Source: Gymnorhina tibicen
Lineage: Eukaryota > Chordata > Aves > Passeriformes > Artamidae
Reading direction: 5' to 3'
DNA length: 64,000 nt
NCBI GenBank assembly: GCA_013399875.1
Contig: VXAZ01006383.1
Span: forward strand, 248,001-312,000
Both the position numbers and the translations under genes were made by a program. Positions within the stretch are counted from its first letter, which is position 1. Every line of letters starts with the position of its first letter. The notes beneath the pieces were generated by a model, which searched no databases, was not told where the DNA came from, and saw only the letters and a program-made list of their open reading frames with translations. Of the stretch, positions 38,875 to 53,000 are shown piece by piece.

Positions 38875-41800
38875 GTTTAAAGCTGCTTATAAAATGAGAG
38901 ATGTAAGGAAAGTTCTCTGTGAGAAAATTGCATGGCAATTTGATCATGGGCTACAGTATTCTCGTGGGGAGATTTCCCAAACAATTCAGGATGTACTTAA
39001 CAGAAGTTATGGTCTGGAAGCAGAGACGATACTGTTGCAATTTATGAATGTTATATATTGCAGTTATTATAGAAGCAGAAGCTTATTGCAGTGCTGCAAA
39101 TCAACAGGTCTCTCCCTCTCTCTACTGCAGAGTTAAACAGGAGGGTGGGGGTTACCTATGGAGATACCAAGTTACCCAGTTAGAAAATAACCCATCTCTG
39201 CAGTCTAATGTTGAAGAATTTTAGAATTTCCCTGAAGTATTTAGGAAGGAATATTTGTATTCTAATAAAGTATAGCGAGAAAAAAAATGCTGCTAGTAAG
39301 GGGTGAATTGAGCACTTAACACTTGTTTCAGTTTACAGGTCGATTTTAATTTTGTGTTACGGATTACAGAGAAATCTGTCAATAAGACAATGGTACAGAA
39401 AACACTTGAAGGCAGTAGAAAAGCAGCTCTCAGTATCTAACAGAAAAGTTCCCATGTAAATTATAACACTGAAAGCAAAATAAACTTATATTTTGTTCAA
39501 ACAGACTATCTAGATTTTAATAATCTAAGCAGCATCAAATCTCTTGCTGCTTCAAACTTTAGATATTTTACAGAAAAGACAATTCCAGTTGAACAGAACA
39601 GACGCATAAGATCAGATATTTAATTGAAAAAGTACAGGTCTTTTCTCAAAAAAACCCCAATATCAGTGTCAACAGAAGCACTTGAAATTAATATAACTTT
39701 ATAATACTTTCTGTATTACTATAAAATCACCTTCACTGAAGCAGGTCTCATAAGACATTTCCAATGTATACTCACAGAAACAGTTGCTTAGTAGTTGTAT
39801 CTCTGTGCCTGTTCTTCGTCCTCTGAGTTTTGAGGAGGACCACTTCTGAGCACAGACCGAAACCTCTCACTACCACCACTACGCATCCTGTCACTCACAT
39901 TCCCTTTGTGTGCCCCCCAGCAAGAGGACAGGAGTTGTAATGGTCTCTTCTAAGTCCCTGTGAGTAATTGTTCCCAAATAAATTAACTGCAGTGCACATT
40001 ACTAGATTTCTTAAACAAAGTAGGCATTTAGTATCTACTGGTGCCCCAAGACAGGAACTGTAAAGAAAGTAAAAGATGGGACCAAATCAGAGGTCATTAG
40101 GATTTGACCAATTATGCATACATCTTTTGCATTTTTTGCCACACCTCAAGAACACAAAGATCTAAACTACTATTCAAGTACTCTGACAGTTACGGAACAC
40201 TTACAATCCAATGACTTAATCAAAATGCATTTGTGTTGTAATTTAGAGAGAAGACAGCAGGAGAAATGATGTGAAAGCACAAAGATTGATACAAACTCCA
40301 GGAAGGGATCATTTTGGAAGGCGTGATACTGGTGGAGATGCCTAGCAAGCCAATATTAAAATCCTGAGAAGAAAAGCACTCGCAGGATGATGGAGTACAA
40401 GCAGTAAATGATTTACAGAGCACTAGTCATACAAGAAAAGTCTGATTAGCCTTCTGGTCAAAAATTAAGAATTTTAAAGGAACCTAATCCAATGAAATAC
40501 AACATAAGCTTTCAAGTGTATTTCCTGAAAGCATATTCAAATCCAGAATTCTACTGAAATATAAATTTCTTATGGGATTATTTTGTAAAAAAAATCCTAA
40601 AACTTTTAAAGTAAATATCCATATTTTGATCAAATGGTTATTTGAATAGCGATACTTAATCCCTCTTTGAAAAGACTGATAATTGAAGACGAAAATCCTG
40701 TGTAGGTGATATTTTCTTGAGATTCTGAAAATTTCCTTTGTATCTTCTCCTGAAAATAATATGAATTTCCATGAAGTATTGTTCTATTCAATGTAATATC
40801 AGATTTCAAAATTTATTACTATTACCATTGTATTTGAAGTCATTGTTAAGACATAGTCAGTTTGCTTAAAGACCATAGTAACAACCAAACAATAAACCCG
40901 ATGACAGTTGAGGAAATAAACCTTAATTCCAAATGTCTATTTTTCCCCAAATACCCCTAATATAGCTTTTTCTTCCTAATAAAAGAAAGAAAAATATCTG
41001 TATATGTCATGTCTTTCTAAAACACAGGAAAGTGAAGGTAGTGAACCTGGAGAAAATGTACAAGAGGTAAACAGAAATGTAGTATTTTTAAAGAACTTGA
41101 GAAAGAGGTAGAGCAGATTTTATTGAAGTGAATTTATAATCTATATCTGGAGATTTTCTGTCATGCACGTCCTAGCAAGTTTTATAGCTTCCAAGTAACC
41201 AAACTACATGTTTTGATATGCTGCAGGAATAAACCTATTACCAAGGCAACAAAACACAACACAGCGTTTCCTATACTTTGTCTATTAAACTTAAGCATTT
41301 GCTCAAAAAAAAAATCACATTTACCAACCTATTATGAGACTTGTATTTTAAAAGGATATTTTCCTTCCTGTTTCCTTGACTCTTGAAATTATTCTGGCTT
41401 CAGTGCACATATAATTATGTTTGTATAAATGAAAACTATTGAGCTGTATGCTCAGCGAAAAACGCAACAACTTAAACACAGTATGAGATTTTTAAAAAGT
41501 AAGTGCTTACTGAATATCGATAAATAGAAAGCTTTTCCATTCAAGCAAAGAACACAGCAATATCTGGTTAAACTGAATTGCTTGCATAATTCTCTTAATT
41601 AGTAGAAAGCCACTAAAAAACTCCTTTGGTCCTCGTTCTAATGTTTTTACTTACATAAAACCAATGTAGTTCATAAATAAAAGCATTTATTTAATATACA
41701 GTATTCACCACATAATTTTTTTGGCCTTCATGCCAGTTTATTCCACTAAAAAGTAGCAGAGATGCTCGCCATCTCTGTCATTTAATGAATGCTTTAGTTG

Positions 41801-44800
41801 ATTATACACTGTTACTGCTTAATATAAGTGGCAGCAGGCCTGAAATCGTCCTCTACCAATTTCAGTATCCCAGGACATTGCAGGGTAGGTAAAAACCATG
41901 AAACTTTCAGGTAAAACAGAATGTGGAAATGAAAACCAGAAACACTCGAGCAGTTATTAATGTGAATTTATGGACCTATAAGATGATGGTTTGCTTAGTT
42001 TTAATGAAATTTGCTCACAATAGGGCTGGATATGCCTGGCACAATCCCCTTTACAGTCTTCTTTCTCTGACAGATGCTCCTTGAGCTTATTCTGCTAACC
42101 AGCCATTTGCAAGCTGAAGCTGTTGCTTGTCAAGATGCCTGAAGACAACTTCTCATGAGTCAATCTCAGCAATGGCAATGACACAATTTTAATTTTAATG
42201 ACATACATTCTTGATTTCTGAAGTGTGTGACTGATGCTTGTCATTGGTATTCAAGTAAATGGATAATAGTAGGAATTTTCCTCCTATCAGAAGCCCCTGC
42301 ATTCCTCAGGATTTAAAGCTGTGGTTTAGTTGGCAGAGACTGGAGGAGGGAATACAGCTGCATTGAGCCACCAGTCTTCCCAGCTGAATTAAAATGAAAC
42401 TATAGTAATTGCATTGATAGATACTGCATAGGAAAAAGTGCATATGTAATTGCCTCCCACTGTTGTGGTTCTCCTTTTTTACAATAGACTGGTTTAATAG
42501 AAGGCTCACAGACTTGTGTAATCTATCAAAGTACAGTAAACAGAAGCTCTTAACTTCTTTCACTATTTTAATAACACATTTCAACAATCCCTCTTTGCTG
42601 CGATTAAAGAGCTCTACTTGCCAAACAGAAGGTGAGGATGAACAGCTGACAGAGCAATAGGAACTGAGAAATAATGAACATTTTCCACATTGTTTGCTGA
42701 GTTGCTAAAAATATATTAATAAAAGAGGTGTTACCTTAACTGATCCCCTTTTCTTTGCAGAGGGAAATTGCACTTCTCCTGATAATCCATACTAATGTTA
42801 AGACATCATAAAACTGTTTTTAAAAAATCAATTACAATCCGTAACAGAAAATGCATTGGTGTGACAAAAAATGTTATCTGTAGAGAGTTATTTACCCAGT
42901 CGGCCTGGGAAGATACTTCCAACACTTGTTAAAGAACATTAAACAATAAGTACGTAAAAAATGTGCCATTGCTTTTAAAAAATTATTAGTGGTAACCAAA
43001 ATTAAGTTTCCAGTCCTTTTAGATTAACTAGGGGATCAGAACAGGATTCTTCTTTCAGATGGCTGAACTGATACACACAAGTATAGTCCCAGTCTCCTGA
43101 GGTCATTATATATAAAACTACTAATCGGACAATCCCTTTTACCAGCCTTGGGTGTTTCCACTCCATTCTGCATGGTTGAAACCACACTAAAACTGAGAAA
43201 TAATCTGTTTTGTTTTGGAAACATAATTACATATTGACAGGTTAAACTGTAAGACCTAAATCAAGGAGATTTGGGTTATTATGTGAGAATTTTCATGGGA
43301 CAAACTTAAAGGGACATCAATTATTTTGCTGCAGCCTAACTCCTTTTCAATTTTACTATCCTGAGTGGCATTAAATACTTGGTGAAAAGGAGCTGCTGAA
43401 ATAAAAAATGCAAGGCAAATGTAGTATGGTTGTCAGAAAGAGTTGCCACGTAAAATTAAAAGAAAAATATCTATGTTTTACAAGGAAAATGTTCAAGGAA
43501 AAGCATTTTATTATTACAAAATATCTCCTTTTGCTTCGTAATTATATTTCTTTGTTTAGGTTTTTTTCCCATCTTAAAAGGCTTTGATATTGTTTCTAAA
43601 TCCTTACCAAAAATGTTTGAGGAAGATCTAGTTTACTGAACAATTGCCATTGTAAAATTATTGGTCAGAGCATTTTCCAATCATCCACTAGTTGATAAAA
43701 TAGAGTTTATGAATAACATAGAGTGAAGAATTCTTTTTTTTTTTCTTTCTATAAGCTCATAAGATGGCAAAATTGAAATACGTTTTAAAGGTAAAAATAT
43801 AGTGTGCATGTTCAGGAATAACTAAATTATTGCATCATGAGACATTGTGAACCCACTCTTTATGAGCTAATTTTAAGTTTTCAAATGATGCATATCCTCC
43901 CTGTGTTCATACTGCATTTTGTCTTTATCCATATCTATGTTTACTTTCAAGAACATATCTATAAAGAACAAATAAATGTCATCTATATTATATGTATTAT
44001 CCACATGATTAAAAAAAAACCTGCTACCAATATTCTAAACCTAAATTTCTAAGCAAAAAGCCAAAGAAAATTATCAAATATAACAAGATTCATCAAAAGA
44101 AAATAAAACATAAAAATATATAACTAGCTAAGCACTCACAAAGTGCAACAAAAATCTTTAACTTTCTGAGAAAAAGAGAAAACTTCAGTGGAAACCTGCT
44201 GTTACATAAAGAACACGTGGAAGTACTGAAAGAACTTGGTGAATTTGCATCTAATCATATGAATACCATAAAAGTGTATTATTACGTACGTTTGCATCAT
44301 TTTTTCTTCTGCAATATTTGATCTTCTGCAACTAAATCTCACTAAAGAGAAAACACTGCAAGCACTGTTGGGATTGGTTTTACTGAACTCCTATTAAATT
44401 TACTTTACAAGCATAAAAGTATATTGCCAGTAGTATGAAAACTCAATGCAACTACTTTTTTAAGGTTAACTTTAATTCTTGCTTGAAGGTTAGGGTTTGG
44501 CTGTGTGGGAATATAAAATTCCTGTACAGATGTTCCACTGGCTTGGGTCCCCCAGCACCTATCAATGGAACACGTCAGATGCGGTGTGTCATAGCTCATG
44601 TCTGCACTTTGATTGCTTGTACAGCTCCATGGCAACCGAAATAGAAGCAACCTGTTCTAGCAACAGGAGATTGCTTTCATATTTTACTAAGATTGGGTGT
44701 TCCGCTTGAGTTGTATAGTAGTGGATGACTTACTGGTTTAAAAAAAATAAAACTGTTTACAGAGTAAAAGTTCTGCCTCTTTATAAACCTGGATTTATGA

Positions 44801-44940
44801 AGTTCAGCAAACTTTGCTGATTCCCAGTAAGGTATCTGATTCACAGTCAATAATCAAAAGATTATATGGCTGCATATTAAATTAACAAGCTTTAGGGATT
44901 AAATTTAAGTCAAACAGGAAGAGTAAGCATGAATCTAAAC
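38875..44940. other. Non-coding AT-rich DNA, no gene recognised
   Basis: About 6 kb without a recognised coding exon or transposon. A 13-of-14 match to the RFX X-box lies at 41237-41250. The segment 44460-44710 is slightly GC-richer and has several overlapping short frames but no recognisable protein. Confidence 0.6.
41237..41250. promoter_or_regulatory. Near-perfect RFX X-box-type palindrome
   Basis: ATTACCAAGGCAAC matches GTNRCCNNRGYAAC at 13 of 14 positions; the first G is A. Near matches are expected a few times by chance in a window of this size, so functional weight is low. Confidence 0.2.
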
Positions 44941-44947
44941 CAGAGAA

Positions 44948-45060
44948 GGGGAACAAAAAAAAAAAAAAACAAACAAAAAGCCAAAATGAAACAAACAAAC
45001 AAAACCTCCAAACAACCCCCCCCAAAACAAAACAGAAAAACAAACCAAAGAGAAACAAAA
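44948..45060 (-). repeat. (CAAA)n / A-rich low-complexity tract
   Basis: About 110 bases of A interrupted by single or short C runs, with AAAC units and one eight-C run near 45017-45024. On the reverse strand it is GTTT-rich. No retrotransposed body is recognised on either side that would make it a poly-A tail. Confidence 0.75.
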
Positions 45061-48000
45061 TTACACAACTATAATGTGATGGCATAATAATTCTGACCTT
45101 TCCCACAGGAGACTTAACAAAATCAAGAGGAACAATGAAAACATTAAGAATTTCCACATGGCATTTTCGTAAAATTCCTTAATTAGACTGCAGTTTGATG
45201 ACTACATCCTCTTTTCTCCCCAGATCTAAATAGCAAAAACAGGGTGTTGGATGATTTTGAGCTCTATTTCTGACCTTCTTGGCAGGTTTCTACACTGCAA
45301 AGCTTTCTTTTATCCTAAAAGAGATATTTACAAAGGGAATAGTGAACGTCCACTGTTTCTTTCATCCTCACTGTTCCCCTTCACTGTAGTGTAGCCCAGA
45401 GGAGGTTGGTGTGTTTAGAGCTGATACAGTTGAAACAGCCAAAAAAATGTTTCAATTCTGTTTACCCAAACTATTTAATGTCCGACTGCCTAAAAAATCA
45501 TTGTCTCCCTGCAGATGGAAGGCTAGAGGGGACAGTCATTCCCCAGGCAGTACCTGGGTGCTATACACACAGGACACTAATTCTGGTGCACTCATGCCTG
45601 CTATGCCTCATAACCAGTTGGGTGCCTCCAAGTAAGAGCTACATGACCATATCTTGAAAGCTGAAGAGTGCTTTGCAATTTTCTGCCTATTGTGTTCTTG
45701 GTTCTTATTCTTGATTCAGAATCATTCCTCCTCTGCATTCTTGAAACCTCGATTCTTCTATCACTCTCTTCAGTGCACAAAATCTGCCCACAGGTTGTTT
45801 TTAGACCAAGACTAATAACTAGGCTTTACCATACATCTGTCGTGAAACTATGGAACTGCTGTCATTGGGCTGTCCCATCTATGTTCCATGAAGGTGCACT
45901 ATAAAGAAATCTATTTTCACAATTGCTGCATCTTTTCTGTACTCAGGGAAGATTGCACTGTTTGTCCCCATCTATTACCTTGTTGAAAGCATTTGTTCTC
46001 TACTATACATGGCCAGTTCCTTCCATTCTTCTTTTCTACTTCGCTTTCCAGATTTCCACACATAGTGAAAAATGGTAACCCAGGAAAATACCCCAGAAGC
46101 AGGAATAGGATAGGCTGGTACTTCTCTTACAGCTTTTCTTTATACACTATATAATAATGGTTATAATGTGTCCAGTGTCAGGACACAGAAGGCACAGGCA
46201 GTTTCCCATGACAGGACAAGGCTCCAGCATCCCATATATTTCAAGGGAATCTTTCACTATTCATCTGCAATGAATTTTGCGTTCCTTCCTCAAAGCAATC
46301 CTGTGTGCAATCTCCTACACTCTTGGGTGATGCTCCATTTAACAGGTTATTATGTAAAACCAAGCATATCTTATTTTCATTCTCCAGGATTATTAATGCC
46401 TCAGCTACAAACTCAGGTCCACAGAAGCTATTTACATTAAATCTTAGAACTGGATTTTTAATCGTGAATCACAGCCTCAATGAGGAAACGTAATCTGAAT
46501 TACAAATGGACAATTAAGTTTACTGACACAAAAATCTTTGTTCTGACCATTTCCAACTCCTGATCTTAGACTATTTTTCCTCAGTATAACAACTTATATC
46601 TATCTTGAATACTGTTCTTTTCTAGTGAGAGCTACATAAAGAGTGCAGAAACTAATTTTCTAAATTTTCTGCTTCCTGGGATCAGGTACATGCCTTACCT
46701 GTCTCTTAATTCCTCAGCAAGGTATCAGCTATATTAACTAATGGTTAGACACACAAAGGAAATGATGATATACAAGATAAGAGAGAGAAATGGAGCTGGG
46801 GTACAGTAATGGGTGTCTACATAAAAACCTGGGGAAACTAGACTGTAAATGGCATAATCATGTACTCTCACATCAAATATAAGAGCCTAAACTCTCTTTC
46901 TTTCTTCATAAATCAGGTAACTAAAAACTTATTTCAGTGTAACTGTTCCAAAAGATGTAGTGTCTGATTTTGGTACACATGCTCTATGCTTTAAACGCTA
47001 TTCATAAGAATAACATCTTTATTCAAAACATGAATCATGTGAAACTCTTAAATTGAGAGTTTCATTTTGCTGTTAATGAGCATGTCCAACTCCAGAGAAC
47101 TTCAATACTGTAAATGAGGACAAAATGTATCCTTAAATAATTAATTGCAAGTCACATTCATAATAAATACTGTAATTTAAAGTTTGCTCTACAGCTATTC
47201 CTTGTCAATCAATATCACACTTGCTTGGAAGAAACAGATATTATGTTATTATTAATAACAATGTCTTGATACTGCTATTCTTTACATTGAATAATCACAG
47301 TTTAACAAAATCTCATAACAGGCAATAGCTTCAATTGGTTTTAGCAGGCATTTTTATTCAAAGTCTGAAAAGACAGGGCAAAAATCTCTCGTGCTGATAC
47401 ATAGATACTGCAATCAGGACAATTTATTTTGGGTTTAATGTAAACTTTTGACTGAAGCACAAATCTTCCACAGGATTTCAGTGTGCAAATCTATGGTTTT
47501 AAATTAGGCAGAAATCATTTTAAGTGATGGCTCCACTTAACATCAGGGGAGTGCTTACCTCTCTTGCTTTACTTTGTACATGGCAGGCCTCCAAAACTCC
47601 TACTGCTAAATCTGAATTAAGTAGCCTTAATATGTATGATATTTAACATTTTCAGAAGCTATGCATTAAATCTGTAGCCTAAAACTTCTAGTTAGGGAAT
47701 GAACCCAACACTTCAGGGCTTTACATGCATTTCTTTAATTCCTCTTGCCAACTGTATGCTTCAGTGCAAACTATATAAAAGTTCACATCACCTGAATCTC
47801 TTTCTGCAAGATTAGTGGAGTAACATCTTAGTCTGAAACTGATCCTTTTCTTTCACAGCGTTTTAGTCCCTGAACTCTAAGGCTTGTATTAAATATGAAA
47901 TAGGTATAATGAGTTTTAATTTTTAAAGACATTAAATATCCCGAACAAGATGGTTAAGAATTGTAGAGCAACTTTGTCACTAAAAAGAGCTTAGCAAATC

Positions 48001-49008
48001 CAGTAAAGTACCACATTAGTTTTCTATATGCATGATTATATATATTTGCTATGTTATCAGTTTCTGAAAATGTGTTCATTCCTTGAAGCTGAATTTCTTC
48101 TGAACAATGTTAGATGAAATATGAGTGCAGTAACTTTTTTAAAATTCAATTATTCACATTCCTCAACATGAATTTATGTTCATTTCTACAGCATTAGTTG
48201 GCAAACAAAATTACATGAACTAAGCCTCTCAATAACAACTATCAATAATAAGGTGTTTATTTAAGCAGAGAAGGTATCAAGATATGTGTAGTTGCAACCT
48301 CATCTGCAAAAACTGACAATTTGTGATAATCTGGGTCACAGCACTTTACCTTCTTTACCCATAACCTCCTTCAGGTCCTTTTGACATTACTAAGTGTCTG
48401 ACAGACCTGAAACTATGATATCAGCGCCTTACAATAGCTCATACTTCAGTTGGCGTATCAGTGTCATTTTGTATCTGTTGGTACCTCTCTTTTTGTCAAA
48501 TGGTGTTATCACTGGAGAAAAAAGTAATGAGATTGACTACTCTGTGTGTGTATATATATACCTATGAAAGCCTTCACAAAGTAAATGGTAATCTCAGAAA
48601 CTGTACCTAAAATTGTGTGTATAATCTTGTCTAAAGTACCTGTTATTTGTACAAGTGGACCAAAGACAAAACAACAGACAGGAAGAACTTTCTATTCTGC
48701 TTTAGAGTAAAAATGATGGAGAAGGGGAAACAAAAGTTAAGTGGACTGATGAAATCTTCTGTCCCATGGATCATTTAAAGAGATCAAACATACCCCAGGA
48801 CACTATAAAGGGGACCAAAATTACATTTTTAGTAGGGTCCAAAGTAAGGATGCTAAATATTACAAAAAAAAAAATCCCAATGTACAGAAACAGCAGGATA
48901 AATAAGACCTTGTAATCTGTGGGCTGCACAGCTGTTAGTGGCACTTCAAAGGAAACTGAAAGGTCACATTGTTGTCAACTCTCCTATAAATAATCAACCT
49001 TTTATTTT
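45061..49008. other. Non-coding DNA, no gene recognised
   Basis: No transposon or exon is recognised. Short open frames at 45406-46493 have no domain. A TG/TA repeat patch lies at 48542-48562. Confidence 0.6.
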
Positions 49009-49013
49009 AGTAG
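49009..49013. repeat. Left target-site duplication candidate of the LTR
   Basis: AGTAG directly before the LTR start at 49014. It matches AGCAG at 50035-50039 at four of five positions. Five-base duplications are typical of several ERV classes. Confidence 0.4.
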
Positions 49014-50034
49014 CGTGTTGGGTTGACCTTGGCTGGTTACCAGGTGCCCACTAAGCCACTCTATCACTCCCCCTCCTCAACAGAACAGAGAGAAAATGTA
49101 CAATGGAAAGCTCATGGGTCAAGATAAGGACAGGAAGATTACTTACCAATTACTTACATCACAGGCAAAGCAGACTCAACTTATGGAAATTAATTTAATT
49201 TACTGCCATTTAAACATAGTAAGGTAATTACAAGTAAGAACAAATCTAAAACCACCTTCCCTCCTCCTCTGTCTTCTTCTCAGGCTCAGCTTCACTCCCT
49301 ATTTTCCCTACCTCCTCCCCTCCAGCAGTGCAGGGGGTGGGGAATGGGGGCTGTGGTCAGTTCATCATGCATTGTCTCTGCCACTCCTTCCTACTCAGGA
49401 GGACGACTCCTTACACTCTTTTCCTGTTCCAGTGCAGGATCCCTCCCATGGGAGACAGTCCTTCATGAACTTCTCTAGCATGGGTCCTTCCCTCGGGTTG
49501 CAGTTCTTCAAAAAATGCTCCATCATGAGTCCTGACCATGGGGTGCAATCTGTCAGGAATTAACTGAAGGGTCCCCCACAGCATCACAGGTCCTGCCTGG
49601 AACTTGCTCCAGCAAGGGCTTTTCACAGGCTGCAGCTTCCTTCAGAGAACATCCACTTTCTCTGGCACAGGGTCCTCCATGGACTGCAGCATGGATACCT
49701 GCTCCACCAAGGACCTCCACAGGCTGCACGGGAATCTCTGCTCTTGTGCCTGAGGTCCCTCCTCTCCCTCCTCATTCACTGATCTGTGGTTCTCTCACAT
49801 ATTATCAGTTCTCTCTCCAGGTTCTGCTGTACAGCATTTTTTAGCCTATCTTAAATATTTTCATAGAAGTGCTCCTTATGTCGCTGACTGGCTCAGATTT
49901 AGACCGCAGCAGATCTCTCTTGGAGCCAGGTGAAACTGGCTTTGCTCGACGTGAGGTCAGCCTCTGGCATCTTCTCACAGAAGCCACCCCTGCAGTCCCC
50001 CCACTGGCAAACCTTTCCACATAAACCCAATGCA
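49014..50034. mobile_element. Solo LTR of a bird endogenous retrovirus, about 1.02 kb
   Basis: The block starts with '(c)gtgttgggttgaccttgg' and ends 'aaacccaatgca'. In related copies the termini read TGTGTTGG...CCAATRCA, so the first base here has mutated. I recognise the overall text as a common bird LTR family of ERVL/ERVK type, but cannot give the formal name. The middle (about 49430-49740) is a degenerate tandem array of units shaped like 'tgctcca..atgggtcc..' followed by 'ggctgcag'. Orientation is unsure: read on the reverse strand, 'aatatttaaga' near 49850 could serve as a TATA box. No internal retroviral genes are adjacent. Confidence 0.75.
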
Positions 50035-50039
50035 AGCAG
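50035..50039. repeat. Right target-site duplication candidate of the LTR
   Basis: AGCAG directly after the LTR end; one mismatch to AGTAG at the left edge. Confidence 0.4.
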
Positions 50040-53000
50040 CTGCAATGGTATCATGTGATAACAAATAATAGAGGAAGTGGTGAAGATATGGAAGTGTATT
50101 TCTGTACTAAACTAAAGATCACTGTGTGAGTAAAATATTAGGGTCCTCCCACAGTACAGTTTACTGTCCCTCAGTACAATTCATTGTTCCGCAGTACAAT
50201 TTATTGTACATTACACATTGGAAGATGAACTTACTATTTCTCACTATTTACTCTCAAACAGGATTATAGCATAGACCACGCTACCTGCTATTCTCTCTAA
50301 GCAAAACCTTAAGGCAAACTGGGAAAGCAAAATATTCTTGATGCTGAAAACTATCTTAATACCCATTTTCCATGTAGCTGCTGTCATCCTAACAACATAT
50401 TTCCAGTGGTGAGAACACAGATAGCTTCCTGCAGAGTTTCTAATCCCAGGGCCATTTTGCAGAGAAGCCAGGAGGACGTGCTAGCGTAATAAGAAATCTG
50501 GTAACTACTGCCTAGAGATATAACACCTCATGTCTGCTCACTTTTCAAACTCTGTTGGCTTAAAACAGGGATCCTACCTTGGCTCCTAAATCTTTCCTTC
50601 CCTAGATAGCAACACATTATTCTCACACCAGATAGCTGAACTTGCTGGCTGCCTACAGAACCCCTGAGATCCTTTTTAATTATATACAAAACTAACACAC
50701 AAGGTCCATAAAACACTTCCAAGTCAGTCAAGACTGCTAACTACTTGGATTTGAAGTGAATGTGCTTATGTTTTGATTAAGTTGGTACTTCTGCTTACAC
50801 TGCAAGTGAAGACAAAATATGCCAAAGATCAAGGGGGACTGGTTGCACACTGGACTTCAAAGTTAGTGCCCCAGATTTGCTTCATTTAAAAGACAGCATG
50901 GGTTATTTTGGGCAAAAGATTCTAAAGTATGTAAAGAAAGCATGCTATTTTAGTAGGATTTTTCCCACAATATATTTTAAAAAAATCTTCTTTTTGCTTG
51001 ACGTAATTTCCCTGTGGCATTGTGCCACCTCCACACAGCCATCCATAACTCTTCTCCTGCTTGAAACAATCTTCAACATGCCACTCTTGTTAATGACTGA
51101 GATACCCCCTGATGGTGCTTAACATTTAATAGTGCTAGAGCTCCACGTTTGCCCAAACAACCTTTTCCATTTACCTTACCTCAAAGGCGTTCTAATTTTT
51201 CTTCAGAGACAGAAATCCTTTAAGCCCATTGTATCCTTAGGCTACAAATTTACTGAGATTTAGGTTTCCAATAAGAGCTCCAAGATGAATGCCACCTTCT
51301 CATTTATGAATCAATTTTTGCCCATCGGCTTTTCAGTGTTATTACTTTTTATTTTATTTTACACTCAAAGGAGAGAACCTCAGGAATACATACATGCATA
51401 CATGCACAATGTTGGGGTGAGAGGGGAAGGAGGAGAAACTTGAATCAGAGCCAAATGAAACACAGGACATTCTCCTCAACATATTATGAATACAGAAATC
51501 TCAAATAATGTGGAGCCACAGATATAGTAACTTTTTCATCTTCAGGACTCTTGTTTTGATCATCAGCACTCACCACAAAGGCAAGCATGCTATCTCTTAG
51601 TGTCATGAGCTATGTTTTTATATAACAGTTGTCAGTGGTTAAAAAAGCACTTTTCATCCACCACAATTCAACTGATGCTATCATTCATCTTCAGTGGTTA
51701 GCATGTTTGGTCTCAATGAAGACAACAACATATCTTGGAAAATTTTGTAAAGGAGTAGCACAGGAAAAAGCTTTATTTTCCTGAACTAACTAAAAATCCA
51801 GTGTCATTAATTTGGAGCTGAATTTCAAACAAGTGAAGAATAAACTGAATTGTTTAAAAAACTTAGTTACAACAATCACTATTTTCAAATCACTGATTTG
51901 TAAATTCTGATTTATTTTAATGGTGTTTTGACTGAAATGAATGTTGAACTTCATGTAAAGCCCAACACACTAAGCAATTCTAACTGGGGAATTATGTGGT
52001 AATGGTCATGTATCAAGTCTAGAAATAATATAATCCCATTTTAACTGCTTGCTGGGAGTCAGATACTATTTTTGCTCTATGGTTTAGAATTCAACCCATT
52101 TGAGGAATACAATGAAAATCAAAAGTTGGAATCAATCATCTATCAGAAGCCAGCCTGCCATGGCAGAACTTTCCTTGGCTTCAAAAACATTCCCTGCAAA
52201 ATAAAAATTACCACGCTAACCAAGCAATATGTTTGCCAAATCCTGACGGTACTAGCTAATTACAATTTTATCTGCATTTATGACAGCTGTAATATTACCT
52301 TTAGCTACATCACTATATCATAAGCAATTATTTAAAAGCAAAAACAGGTTCATTTGATGGGAAGGGAGGTATCCTCAGAGTTCATAATTTATCTAGAAAG
52401 CTCAAAAAAATGAGCAGAATCTTTCTGTAAGTGGGACATTTGGGAATCCACCTCTGAAGATTTTTTTGAAGAGACAGCAAACATCTTTCAATATAGCCAA
52501 ACTATAATAGTAATGAAAACAATTGGAGTTCAGTATCACCTACATGAATCCTTAAAGGCTACTCCTGATCAAGGTGTGACTCAAGACCAAGAGACTCTGC
52601 AAAACCATTGAGACACTGACCCATGGGATGTACCATAATGAGTCAAGGCTCTCTTTTAACACCATGGAACCTGACACGCTAACCAAATTGTTCCATTTAT
52701 TCACTACTAGGGTTTTTTTCACCCCTGTATTCTATGTCTGGATTTCCCATTGCACAGACAGGTGGAAGTGATGTAAGTAACTGTGGGCTTAGGAGTAGTC
52801 AGATTAGGAAAAAAAGGTGAAAAATAATCCAAGAAAACCCAAATAAAGCAAACCAAAAAACCTCAAGAGTGTTGTTGCTTGCACTTGGAGAACAGGTCTT
52901 GCATACCAGACATCAGGAAAAGCCATTTTAGGAGGTTATCTGAACTCATGTTAAATAGTTGACTACTCAGCCAAGTGAAAAATAGATCCAAAGGATGAAA

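Noticed and set aside
38795..39136. 113-codon frame starting in the GGAT/GGAA repeat
   Set aside because: The start consists of microsatellite translation (Met-Asp-Gly-Trp repeats); the rest is unremarkable.
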